Source: Anaerolineales bacterium (GTDB lineage Bacteria; Chloroflexota; Anaerolineae; Anaerolineales; Villigracilaceae). From it: a DNA stretch of 64,000 nucleotides. This document shows positions 25,070-34,706 of the stretch, piece after piece. The stretch is from contig JABTUU010000001.1 in NCBI GenBank assembly GCA_015075275.1, positions 1,343,216 through 1,407,215 on the forward strand. The letters are read 5' to 3'. The notes below the pieces were generated by a model that was given only the letters and a program-made list of their open reading frames with translations, was not told the DNA's origin and made no database searches. Positions within the stretch are counted from its first letter, which is position 1. Every line of letters begins with the position of its first letter. Made by a program: the position numbers and the translations under genes.

Positions 25070-26272
25070 ATGCGAATCGGAATGATGACAGACGCCTACA
25101 AACCATACGTCAGCGGCGTGACGAGTTATGTGGACATCAACAAACGCGCCCTCGAAGGACTCGGACACGAGGTCTACGTCTTCACCTTCGGCGACCTTGA
25201 ATATCAGGATGACGATCCGCGCGTCATCCGCAGCCCCGGCATGCCTCTCTCCGACACCGGCTTTTATCTCTCCCTGCGGCATAGCACCGAGGCGCAGCGC
25301 GTCATCCAAACGATGGACATCATCCATGTGCATCACCCGTTCATGAGCGGACGGCTCGCGCACATCTACAGCCGCAAACGCAACATCCCCGTGCTGTTCA
25401 CCAACCACACGCGCTACGACTTGTACGCGCAAACCCGCGTCCCACTCATGCCCGCCGAAGTGAGCATGGGCATGTTGCAGGCATACATGCCCACGTTTTG
25501 CGACAACATGGACCTCGTCATCTCGCCCTCGCATGGCATGGAAAAAATCTTGCGGCAATACGGCGTCACCTGTCATGTCGAAGTTGTGCCGAACGGCGCA
25601 GACCTGCATCCGTTTTTGTCGGCACAGCCGCTCGCGCGTGAAGAGTTCGGCTTCAACCAAAACGACATCCTTGTCGTGTACATGGGCCGCATTGCCCCCG
25701 AGAAGAATCTCGAGTTCCTCCTGCAATCGTTCGCGGGCGTTTCGCGCGCCGTTCCCAACACGAAACTGCTCATCGTCGGCGGCGGACAAAAAGAACACGA
25801 TGAAGGCGTCAAGAATTTCGCCGACGACTTAGGAATCTGCGATCGCGTGAAATTCACCGGCGCTGTTCCGTACGCAAAACTTCCGTCGTATCTGGCGATG
25901 TGCGACATCTTCGCAACCGCGTCCGTCACGGAAGTTCATCCGTTCTCGGTGATCGAAGGCATGGCGGCTGGACTCCCCATCGTCGGCATCGATTCGCCGG
26001 GCATCAGCGATTCCATCGTGGACGGGGAAACTGGACTGCTCTCCGTCAACGATCTCGCCTCTTTCACCGCCAAACTGACGGCGCTCTGCCTCGACCGGGA
26101 TCTGCAAAAGAAAATGGGCGCGGAGGCGCAACAGGCATCGCGACAATTCTCCATCGAAAATACGACGAAGACCATGTTGGGTCATTACAACCGCTTGGCG
26201 TCCAACACAAAGCCCGTCAAGCCGAGCATCGAGGAGAGACTGCGTTCCGTGTTGAAGGAATTCCTCGAGTGA
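25070..26272 (+). CDS. GT4-family glycosyltransferase
   Basis: A 400-residue GT-B enzyme. The N-terminal acceptor domain begins MRIGMMTDAYKPYVSGVTSY, the usual GT4 opening with the Gly-rich acceptor loop, and includes IHVHHPFMSG. The C-terminal donor domain includes VVYMGRIAPEKNLEFLL (about 203-219) and the E-x7-E segment TEVHPFSVIEGMAAGLPIVG (about 290-309). These retaining enzymes transfer hexoses to lipids or sugars, such as diacylglycerol in PimA/MgtA-like proteins. ATG 25070 is preferred over an upstream TTG because homologues start at MRIGM and a promoter lies directly upstream. The stop overlaps the GTG of yraN. Confidence 0.88.
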   Translation: MRIGMMTDAYKPYVSGVTSYVDINKRALEGLGHEVYVFTFGDLEYQDDDPRVIRSPGMPLSDTGFYLSLRHSTEAQRVIQTMDIIHVHHPFMSGRLAHIYSRKRNIPVLFTNHTRYDLYAQTRVPLMPAEVSMGMLQAYMPTFCDNMDLVISPSHGMEKILRQYGVTCHVEVVPNGADLHPFLSAQPLAREEFGFNQNDILVVYMGRIAPEKNLEFLLQSFAGVSRAVPNTKLLIVGGGQKEHDEGVKNFADDLGICDRVKFTGAVPYAKLPSYLAMCDIFATASVTEVHPFSVIEGMAAGLPIVGIDSPGISDSIVDGETGLLSVNDLASFTAKLTALCLDRDLQKKMGAEAQQASRQFSIENTTKTMLGHYNRLASNTKPVKPSIEERLRSVLKEFLE

Positions 26273-26622
26273 ATCACAATCAGCGAATCGGCAAATGGGG
26301 CGAAGAGATTGCCGCCGAACATCTCACCGCGCGCGGATGTGAAATCGTCGCCCGCAACACGCGGACTCCCTATGGTGAAATTGACATCATCGTAAAGCAA
26401 GGCGAGGTCGTCATCTTCGTTGAAGTCAAAACCCGCACATCGGACAAGATGGGCTTGCCCGAGGAATCCATCACGGCGCGGAAGCGTCAGCACATGATCT
26501 CTGCGGCGGAGCATTATGCAGCTGAACATGAAATTGATCGCTGGCAGATTGATGTGATTTCAATTGAGGGCAAGCCTGGGTCAACGCCGAGGATTACTTA
26601 TTTTGAAAATGCGATCTCCTAA
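26269..26622 (+). CDS. yraN: UPF0102/YraN family endonuclease-like protein
   Basis: A 117-residue protein starting with GTG that overlaps the previous stop by 4 bases. The family signature is complete: NQRIGKWGEEIAAEHLTARG (residues 3-22), EIVARNTRTPYGEIDIIVKQ, VVIFVEVKTRTSDKMG (the D-x-EVK restriction-endonuclease-like core), and QIDVISIEG. The molecular role of YraN is not settled, but a nuclease fold is predicted. It is co-transcribed with the glycosyltransferase and miaA. Confidence 0.88.
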   Translation: MNHNQRIGKWGEEIAAEHLTARGCEIVARNTRTPYGEIDIIVKQGEVVIFVEVKTRTSDKMGLPEESITARKRQHMISAAEHYAAEHEIDRWQIDVISIEGKPGSTPRITYFENAIS

Positions 26623-27580
26623 TGAAACAGACCTCACAGGTCTTCAAAGACCTGTGAGGTCTAAACCTCCCCTCATCCTCATCGTCGGACCGACCGCCGT
26701 CGGTAAAACAGAAATTGCGATTCAACTTGCCAAGCGATTAAACGGCGAGATCGTCTCAGCCGATTCGCGTCTCTTCTATCGCGGCATGGACATCGGCACA
26801 GCCAAACCATCGCGTGAAGAGCAGGCGCGGGTGCCGCATCATCTGATTGACATTGCTAACCCGGATGAAATTTTGAGCCTGGCTGTCTTCCAACAAAAAG
26901 CGACTGAGGCAATCGCGGAGATTCACGCGCGGAACAAACTGCCGTTCCTCGTCGGCGGCACGGGGCAATATATCCGCGCGGTGACGCAGGGATGGAGTCC
27001 GCCAGAGGTAAAGCCTGACGAGCGTTTGAGGGATGCGTTGGGAAAGATGAAAGAGGAAAGAGGTCTAAATTGGCTACACGATAAACTCAAAGGACTTGAC
27101 CCAGCCGCCGCAGAGAAGATTGACCCGCGAAATTTTCGCCGCACGATCCGCGCGTTGGAAGTGATCATGACAACGGGCAAGAAATTTTCGGAGCAACGCG
27201 GGCAAGGCGATTCGCCGTATCATTTGATTACGATCGGGTTGACTCGTCCGCGCGAGGAGTTGTATCGGCGCGTGGACGAACGCATCGAGGCGATGTACGC
27301 GAACGGGTTGATGGATGAAGTGCAGAGTTTGATCGCGCGCGGCTACTCCCCCTCCTTGCCGACGATGTCTGCCATCGGGTATCGCGAATGTGTACAAGCG
27401 CTCGAAGGGCAAATCACGGTCGAGGAGGCGAAACAGCTCACCCGTCGCGCGACGCGGGTTTTCGTCCGCAGGCAGGCGAATTGGTTCAAAGAGTCCGATC
27501 CGAATATTGCATGGTTTCGAATCGAGGACGGAATTATCTCTACGATCGAGAAAAATATCCGTCATTTAGTTGACTTTTGA
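26609..27580 (+). CDS. miaA: tRNA dimethylallyltransferase MiaA
   Basis: A 323-residue prenyltransferase that modifies A37 of tRNAs reading UNN codons. The P-loop is LIVGPTAVGKTEIA (about residues 24-37). DSRLFYRGMDIGTAKPS follows, and then the substrate segment LVGGTGQYIRAV and the C-terminal RRATRVFVRRQANWF. The start ATG at 26609 lies inside the end of yraN. Residues of about 7-18 (TDLTGLQRPVRS) are encoded by an inverted pair of AGACC-N5-GGTCT palindromes (26629-26662). The family usually begins right before the P-loop strand, so this N-terminal extension was created by the repeat. Confidence 0.9.
   Translation: MRSPNETDLTGLQRPVRSKPPLILIVGPTAVGKTEIAIQLAKRLNGEIVSADSRLFYRGMDIGTAKPSREEQARVPHHLIDIANPDEILSLAVFQQKATEAIAEIHARNKLPFLVGGTGQYIRAVTQGWSPPEVKPDERLRDALGKMKEERGLNWLHDKLKGLDPAAAEKIDPRNFRRTIRALEVIMTTGKKFSEQRGQGDSPYHLITIGLTRPREELYRRVDERIEAMYANGLMDEVQSLIARGYSPSLPTMSAIGYRECVQALEGQITVEEAKQLTRRATRVFVRRQANWFKESDPNIAWFRIEDGIISTIEKNIRHLVDF
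26629..26662. repeat. Paired AGACCTCACAGGTCT palindromes inside the miaA 5' coding region
   Basis: AGACCTCACAGGTCT, four bases (TCAA), then its exact complement AGACCTGTGAGGTCT. The whole can form a 15-bp stem starting 20 bases after the miaA start. It belongs to the same AGACC-N5-GGTCT class as the elements at 17578-19958 and the rpsO terminator. Confidence 0.88.
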
Positions 27581-27627
27581 TTCTGTATTGAATATACTTG
27601 GAAAATCTTACAGTAAGGAGAAGCATC

Positions 27628-29337
27628 ATGACCGACAAACCGTGGCTCGCTCATTACGACAAAGGGGTTCCGCACACTATTGACATTCCGCAAGCGCCCT
27701 TGTTCAATTTTCTCGATGAATCGGCGCGCAAATATCCAGACCGCGCCTGCACGATATTCAAGGGCGCGGTCATTTCTTTTAAAGAGATGAATGAACAGAC
27801 CGATCATCTCGCCGCCGCGTTGGTGGATATGGGCGTAAAGAAGGGCGATCGCGTGGGCATCTTCATGCCGAACACACCGCAATTTGTGATCGCCTATTTC
27901 GCCATTCTCAAAGCGGGCGGCGTGGTCGTGGCGACGAATCCGCTGTATACGCCGGGCGAGATCGAATATCAGGCGAAAGATGCGGGCATCGAGGTGATGT
28001 TCGTAATGACGAACTTCTATCATACGATCAAGAAGGCGCAGCCCAACACGAAGATTAAGAAAATCATCGTGACAAATCTCAAAGAGACTCTGCCGCCCGT
28101 CATGCGCGTTCTTTTCACGCTGCTGCGCGAGAAGAAAGGCGGCTTCCATCTCGATAAGAATCTACCCGAAGGCGACGTTTGGATGCAGGATCTGCTCGCT
28201 AAATATCATTCGGCGGCGCGCCCCAACATTCCGATCAGTCATGACGATACGGCGTTATTCCAATATTCAGGCGGAACAACGGGCGTGTCGAAAGGAGCTG
28301 TCGCCACGCACTACAACATCGTCGCCAATACGCTGCAAATCCGCTCTTGGATGACGATTCTGGAAGAGGGCAAGGAAATCGTGCTAATGGGAATTCCGCT
28401 ATTCCACGTTTACGGCATGGTGGCCGGCATGAACTTCGCCATGTCTACCGGCGCGGCGATGGTGATGGTCCCCAATCCGCGCGATCTCAAGGACGTTCTC
28501 GATAACATCCAAAAATACAAGGCGACCATTTTCCCCGGCGTCCCGGCGCTGTACAACGGCATCAACAATCACCCCGACGTAAAGGCTGGCAAATACAATC
28601 TTTCCACCATTAAGGCGTGTGTTTCAGGTTCCGCGCCTTTGATGCGCGAAACGAAGGATCAATTCGAGAAACTGACGGGCGGAAAAGTGTTCGAAGGGTA
28701 CGGGTTATCCGAGGCGCCCACTGCCTCGCACTGCAATCCCCTGCTCGGCGAGAATAAGACCGGATCCATTGGCATGCCTTTGCCGAACATGGAATGTCGC
28801 GTGGTCAACCTCGACGACGGCGAAACCGATCTTCCGCAAGGAGAGGTCGGCGAGTTGCTTTTGCACGGTCCGCAAGTGATGAAAGGTTATCACAACATGC
28901 CTACTGAGACCGCCAACTCGTTGCGCGCCGACAAAACCGGCAAGATCTGGCTGTACACCGGCGACATCGTCCGCATGGACGAAGACGGTTACTTCTATAT
29001 CGTTGACCGCAAGAAGGAATTGATCAAACCGGGCGGTTTCCAAGTATGGCCCCGTGAAGTGGAAGAAGCCATTCAATCAAATCCCAAAGTGCTGGAAGTA
29101 GGCGTGGCGGGCATCCCCGATCCAAATCGCGGCGAAACCGTCAAAGCCTGGGTGGTGCTCAAGCCGGGCGAAACGATGACCGTAGACGAGTTGCGCGCCT
29201 ATTGTAAGGAACATCTTGCGCCCTACAAAGTGCCCACGCATGTTGAGTTCCGCAACGAGCTGCCAAAGACCACCGTCGGAAAAATTTTACGCCGCGAATT
29301 AGTGCGACAACACAAAGAAGAAAGCGGCGCTTCCTAA
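27628..29337 (+). CDS. Long-chain fatty acid-CoA ligase (AMP-forming)
   Basis: A 569-residue ANL-superfamily ligase. The AMP-binding P-loop is YSGGTTGVSKGA (about 212-223). Other core motifs are GYGLSEAPTASHCNP (A5), LYTGDIVRMDEDGYFYIVDR (A7), KKELIKPGGFQVWPREVE (A8) and PKTTVGKILRREL (A10, catalytic Lys). The length and FadD-like order fit activation of medium or long fatty acids to acyl-CoA. ATG 27628 follows AAGGAG by 7 bases, so it is preferred to an upstream start. The gene ends before a strong bidirectional terminator. Confidence 0.9.
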   Translation: MTDKPWLAHYDKGVPHTIDIPQAPLFNFLDESARKYPDRACTIFKGAVISFKEMNEQTDHLAAALVDMGVKKGDRVGIFMPNTPQFVIAYFAILKAGGVVVATNPLYTPGEIEYQAKDAGIEVMFVMTNFYHTIKKAQPNTKIKKIIVTNLKETLPPVMRVLFTLLREKKGGFHLDKNLPEGDVWMQDLLAKYHSAARPNIPISHDDTALFQYSGGTTGVSKGAVATHYNIVANTLQIRSWMTILEEGKEIVLMGIPLFHVYGMVAGMNFAMSTGAAMVMVPNPRDLKDVLDNIQKYKATIFPGVPALYNGINNHPDVKAGKYNLSTIKACVSGSAPLMRETKDQFEKLTGGKVFEGYGLSEAPTASHCNPLLGENKTGSIGMPLPNMECRVVNLDDGETDLPQGEVGELLLHGPQVMKGYHNMPTETANSLRADKTGKIWLYTGDIVRMDEDGYFYIVDRKKELIKPGGFQVWPREVEEAIQSNPKVLEVGVAGIPDPNRGETVKAWVVLKPGETMTVDELRAYCKEHLAPYKVPTHVEFRNELPKTTVGKILRRELVRQHKEESGAS

Positions 29338-29360
29338 CGACGCAAGCGCTGTGCATCCAT

Positions 29361-29392
29361 AAAAAGAGTCCCGCTAATGCGGGACTCTTTTT
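29361..29392. terminator. Bidirectional Rho-independent terminator
   Basis: AAAGAGTCCCGC and its complement flank a small TAAT loop, with A and T runs on both sides. It serves the acyl-CoA ligase gene (+) and ftsH (-), which converge here. Confidence 0.9.
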
Positions 29393-29413
29393 ATGTCAAT
29401 ATGTTTCGCCGTG

Positions 29414-31276
<1,863 letters not shown>

Positions 31277-31432
31277 TACGCCTCCAAAATAATTCCGAGC
31301 GGGATTATACCAACGAGACTCGCTTGAGGATAGCCCACCTGCGGCTTTTATATATTACTCTAATATTCTATAAAAAACAGGTCGCTTTTCAACGCGATTG
31401 GGAACCGGTATAAGAATTTCGGGGAGTGTCCA

Positions 31433-31819
31433 TCATAGAGGATACAGGAAATCAATGAGCGGCAAATTGTATTGCGGATATTGTTGTTTCATCAATTGTC
31501 GTTGGTTGTAGCAGTATGCGAAGAGGCGCAGATTTTTGAGTAAAGCATCCAGACGACGGGAAAAACAACGAGACCTACGTGCTAGCCGCTTGAGATAATG
31601 ACGTAAATCCGCGTTGACGGCTTCGACTGAATAGGTTTCCTTTTTATCCGAGCGCATTTCATAGGGAGCGCCGTAATACAAGTTATCGTAGCCTGGAAAC
31701 GCATCACTATAGTATTGTCGGGCTTGTGGGGCGCGTTCGAGGCAGGCTTGCAGGTTGGCTGTGCTTCGTTCCGTGACCGCATCCCAACTCAGCAGGCAGT
31801 GCGTGGCTCGATCTACCAC
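31433..31819 (-). CDS. IS1 transposase catalytic part (InsB-like), made by frameshift
   Basis: A 128-residue frame beginning near VDRATHCLLSWDAVTE, with the IS1 DDE features YYSDAFPGYDNL and HYLKRLARRSRCFSRRLDAL. It has no convincing start of its own. A -1 shift on the AAAAAAAC run near 31843 would fuse it to the InsA-like frame upstream, giving the full InsAB' transposase through KNKIYVLTVVDRATH. Confidence 0.88.
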   Translation of the reverse strand: MVDRATHCLLSWDAVTERSTANLQACLERAPQARQYYSDAFPGYDNLYYGAPYEMRSDKKETYSVEAVNADLRHYLKRLARRSRCFSRRLDALLKNLRLFAYCYNQRQLMKQQYPQYNLPLIDFLYPL

Positions 31820-31821
31820 CG

Positions 31822-32172
31822 TCAGGACGTAGATTTTGTTTTTTTACGCTTCAAAAAGGTGTACAACTCGTCCAACTCTGCCACTCTGGGCTTGCGAGGG
31901 ACTGGCGCTGGCGGCAATTGTGCTACATAGACATTGATCCAGTTCGAGACACTTTGCGGACTGACCTTCAAGATGCGAGCAATTGAACGCTGACTACTTC
32001 CTTCCATATACATCCGCAATGCCAACATGCGTGTTTCCTTCGGATACCCTTTCTCCTTTGCCACAGGCGTATATGCCCGCCCGCATTCTCCACATTTGTA
32101 TCGTTGGCTTCCTGAATGATTGAATCCTGCTTTCCTTTGCCGCCAGTTTGCTCCACAGTTTGGACATTTCAT
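31822..32172 (-). CDS. IS1 InsA-like DNA-binding protein
   Basis: A 116-residue protein. The N-terminal zinc finger is MKCPNCGANW followed by YKCGECGRAY (four Cys), and a helix-turn-helix follows (SQRSIARILKVSPQSVSNWI). In IS1 this product represses transposition, and the frameshifted fusion is the transposase. The frame ends just after the A7C slippery site. Confidence 0.88.
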   Translation of the reverse strand: MKCPNCGANWRQRKAGFNHSGSQRYKCGECGRAYTPVAKEKGYPKETRMLALRMYMEGSSQRSIARILKVSPQSVSNWINVYVAQLPPAPVPRKPRVAELDELYTFLKRKKTKSTS

Positions 32173-32265
32173 CTCCCTATTTTACTTCTTATCTTGGACA
32201 CTCCCGAATTTCGCCGCCGCGTTCGTCCTTTCCGATTTATGGTACACTTTCCGACGATTAATAAA

Positions 32266-32652
32266 ATGAACGATATGAAAAAATCCATCCTTTGCATTGA
32301 AGACGAAGCTGAAATGATAGATCTTATGCGGTTGATCTTAAGCCGCAAAGGCTACAATGTTCGGGGCGCGCCCGGCGGCGCTGAAGGATTGCAGATGATT
32401 CGAAACGAGAAGCCCGATCTTATCTTACTGGATCTGATGATGCCGGATATGGACGGTTGGGAAGTCTATCAACAGATCAAAGCCGAGGAATCTAGCAAAG
32501 ACATTCCGGTGATCATCGTTACAGCCAAAGCGCAAAATATTGACCGCGTATTAGGGTTGCATATCGCCAAAGTAAACGACTATATCGCCAAGCCCTTCAC
32601 CCCGCAAGAACTGCTGCACAGCATCGAAAAAGTTCTCGAGCCGGGGGACTAA
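32266..32652 (+). CDS. Single-domain response regulator (CheY-like)
   Basis: A 128-residue receiver domain. Acidic pocket ILCIEDEAEM, phospho-acceptor Asp in LILLDLMMPDMDGWE, Thr in VIIVTAKAQ, and the conserved Lys in YIAKPFTPQELL. There is no output domain, so it signals by protein contact. The start is ATG 32266 or 32275; neither has a clear ribosome site. An apparently longer frame to the left exists only because the IS1 insertion lies about 60 bases upstream. The IS may have separated the gene from upstream control sequence. Confidence 0.88.
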   Translation: MNDMKKSILCIEDEAEMIDLMRLILSRKGYNVRGAPGGAEGLQMIRNEKPDLILLDLMMPDMDGWEVYQQIKAEESSKDIPVIIVTAKAQNIDRVLGLHIAKVNDYIAKPFTPQELLHSIEKVLEPGD

Positions 32653-32694
32653 GAGGAAACGCCTCAAAACGCAGACGTTCGGCACAATTACGCC

Positions 32695-33063
32695 ATGACA
32701 CGCTCGATCCACATCGTTAATGTAAACCGAACCATCGAACCAATTTACGCGCGCTACTGCGATACATTCCTCGCTCAACTGCGCGGATTCACCTTTCATT
32801 CGCAACTTTCCCCGACCGAAGGCTTGGTCCTCGTCGGCAAACGAGATTCGCGCCTCGATTCTTCCATTCACATGTTATTCGTTTCTTTCGATCTCTCCGT
32901 CATTTGGATTGACTCTGAAATGAACGTAGTGGACAAAGTCCTCGCCAAAGCGTGGCGACCGGCATATTTCTCGAAAGCGCCAGCCAAATTCACACTTGAA
33001 GTCCATCCCGATCGCTGGAACGACTTCGAAATCGGCGACGCTCTAGAATTCAACGATGCGTAA
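32695..33063 (+). CDS. DUF192 family protein
   Basis: A 122-residue protein without a signal peptide. The DUF192 pattern is visible: SIHMLFVSFDLSVIWIDSEM (the usual M-L-F-V-F...W-x-D-x-x-x-x-V), VVDKVLAKAWRP, APAKFTLEVHPD (P-A-K-Y-x-L-E-L), and IGDALEF at the end. Function of the family is unknown. Its stop overlaps the start of the LysM/M23 gene by 8 bases (ATGCGTAA), indicating coupling. Confidence 0.75.
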   Translation: MTRSIHIVNVNRTIEPIYARYCDTFLAQLRGFTFHSQLSPTEGLVLVGKRDSRLDSSIHMLFVSFDLSVIWIDSEMNVVDKVLAKAWRPAYFSKAPAKFTLEVHPDRWNDFEIGDALEFNDA

Positions 33064-34453
33064 AATCTTCTTTATTCTATTTGTCCTTGCCCTGACCGCA
33101 CCCGTGCATACGCAAATCGCGCAAGCGCAATCCAGCGAGCCGGTATACATCGTTCAAGGCGGAGATACCCTCTCCTCAATCGCTGTACGCTTCAACATTT
33201 CGCTCAACGACCTACTCGCGGCAAACCCCAGCGTGGACCCGTACAACCTGCCTATCGGACAGGAACTTATTATTCCTAACCTGCCGGGCATCAGCGGCAC
33301 GCTCTTCACCGAGTTTATCGCCTACGGCGACACGCTGCGCAGCCTAATCCGCAGGACGCAAGTATCCGCTGAGAATTTAAGGAAACTCAATCGTCTGACC
33401 AGCCCCGGCGAACTCTATGTGGGCGTCAGTTTGATCCTTCCCGTCCAAGACGGCCAAAAATCGCTCAACGCGCACTTTACGCCTGCCGCCGGCGAATCGC
33501 TCCTCGAACTCGCCATCTTGCAGCAAAGCGATCCGTGGACGCTCTCCACATTAAACAAACTCGCCGGCACATGGGATACACTGCCCGGCGATACGTTATA
33601 TTCCTCTTCTGCCGAGAATTCTCAAACTGTCGCAAACGGGCTGCCATCGGCATTTTTAAACGTTGATATTTCTCCATTGCCCTTAAAACAAGGCGCGACC
33701 GAAACAATTCGTATACAAGCGGAAGATGGCGCTGCGATCTCCGCCGCATTGATTGACGCGCCGCTCAATTTCTTTCCGATGAACAACGAACAAGTAGCGC
33801 TGCAAGGCATACCCGCCATGCAACAGACCGGAATTTATCCGCTTCGCATCGAGGCGACGCTTCCCACGGGAGAGGTTCAATCTTTTGAGCAAATGGTCAT
33901 CGTCGCCTCCGGCGAATATTTAAGTGAAGAAATCGTGCTTAACGAATCCAGCACGCTCGATCCCGCCGTGACAGAGCCTGAAATGCAAAATCTATCCGCG
34001 CTCATGTCGCCTGCCACATCCCTCAAACATTGGAGCGGAAACTTCATTTCGCCGGGCACAGATCCAAATTGTCTCACCTCGCGGTACGGCACGCGCCGAC
34101 TCTATGAGGTTCTCAACTCGGATATCAAACTGGAAGGCTTTCATTCGGGGCTTGATTTCTGCGGCGGCGAAGGCTTGCCCATCGTCGCCCCAGCGGCAGG
34201 CAGAGTTATCTTTGCCGCTCCCTTAATCGTGCGCGGCAACGCGACCATTATTGATCATGGCTGGGGTGTCTATAGCGGCTTCTGGCACCAGTCTGAGATA
34301 GATGTCGCCGTCGGCGACCTCGTCGCGCAAGGACAAACGATCGGTTTAGTCGGCGGCACGGGTCGCGTCACAGGCGCGCACCTGCATTGGGAGATTTGGG
34401 TCGGCGGCGTGCAAGTCAACCCTTTGGATTGGCTCAATCAAACTTATCCGTAA
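33056..34453 (+). CDS. Secreted LysM / M23 metallopeptidase
   Basis: A 465-residue exported wall hydrolase. It has a signal peptide (1-24) and a LysM at about 30-75 (YIVQGGDTLSSIAVRFNISL). A second LysM-like repeat lies at about 85-125 (FIAYGDTLRSLIRRTQVSAE) and a weaker third near 140-175, followed by a beta-sandwich linker. The M23 domain is at about 340-460, with the zinc ligands in GFHSGLDFCGGEG (H-x3-D) and GAHLHWEIW (HxH). Peptidases of this type cut peptidoglycan cross-bridges, or serve as EnvC-like activators if inactive; both zinc motifs are present here. Translationally coupled to the DUF192 gene. Confidence 0.9.
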   Translation: MRKIFFILFVLALTAPVHTQIAQAQSSEPVYIVQGGDTLSSIAVRFNISLNDLLAANPSVDPYNLPIGQELIIPNLPGISGTLFTEFIAYGDTLRSLIRRTQVSAENLRKLNRLTSPGELYVGVSLILPVQDGQKSLNAHFTPAAGESLLELAILQQSDPWTLSTLNKLAGTWDTLPGDTLYSSSAENSQTVANGLPSAFLNVDISPLPLKQGATETIRIQAEDGAAISAALIDAPLNFFPMNNEQVALQGIPAMQQTGIYPLRIEATLPTGEVQSFEQMVIVASGEYLSEEIVLNESSTLDPAVTEPEMQNLSALMSPATSLKHWSGNFISPGTDPNCLTSRYGTRRLYEVLNSDIKLEGFHSGLDFCGGEGLPIVAPAAGRVIFAAPLIVRGNATIIDHGWGVYSGFWHQSEIDVAVGDLVAQGQTIGLVGGTGRVTGAHLHWEIWVGGVQVNPLDWLNQTYP

Positions 34454-34493
34454 ACGGATTATCGGGCAAAGATTAATATTTTCGGTAAAACGC

Positions 34494-34522
34494 TTGACCA
34501 TAACGCACATTTGTTTTACCAT
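34494..34522 (+). promoter_or_regulatory. Putative promoter of the branched-chain amino acid transporter operon
   Basis: TTGACC (34494-34499), a 17-base spacer, then TACCAT (34517-34522). It implies a 5' leader of about 180 bases before livJ that contains a second strong Shine-Dalgarno sequence and a small open frame. Confidence 0.55.
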
Positions 34523-34607
34523 TAGCGCTTAAATGCCGCGAGAAACCTCACTGAGAGAACTTTCTCCGGCTTTGTTGTAAACTGGTTCAAATATTCTATC
34601 AAAGGAG

Positions 34608-34700
34608 GTGGTGCCGACTATTCAGAGCGTTGTCCGCCCGGTTGTTGTATCCACTGAGGATACTATCGTTTACCCAACTACCACAATCTCGGAGGAGTAA
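34608..34700 (+). CDS. Possible Val/Ile/Thr-rich leader peptide before livJ
   Basis: A 30-codon frame (GTG start at 34608 or 34611) preceded by AAAGGAGG, a perfect match to the 16S 3' end but placed very close to the start codon. Eight codons are Val, three Ile and six Thr; none is Leu. The stop TAA at 34698 overlaps the GGAGGAG ribosome site of livJ, whose ATG follows six bases later. A 6-bp stem GTATCC/GGATAC (34647-34663) lies within it. The codon bias suits an attenuation leader for a branched-chain amino acid operon. Translation is unproven and the start spacing is a weakness. Confidence 0.35.
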   Translation: MVPTIQSVVRPVVVSTEDTIVYPTTTISEE

Positions 34701-34706
34701 GAAAAA

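Larger units (their letters stand above)
31422..32205. mobile_element. IS1-family insertion sequence, complete
   Basis: 784 bp bounded by inverted repeats GGGAGTGTCCA (left from 31422; right end complementary, ending 32205). The 8-bp direct repeat GAATTTCG is on both sides (31414-31421 and 32206-32213), as expected for IS1 insertion. It holds overlapping insA- and insB-like frames on the minus strand with an A7C slippery run between them. Both ends and both frames look intact, so it may be active and recent. It separates ftsH from the response-regulator gene and inserted about 50 bases upstream of the latter. Confidence 0.93.

Noticed and set aside
32116..32265. Longer N-terminus for the response regulator
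   Set aside because: The extra codons lie in the IS1 end and target duplication, so they are an insertion artefact.
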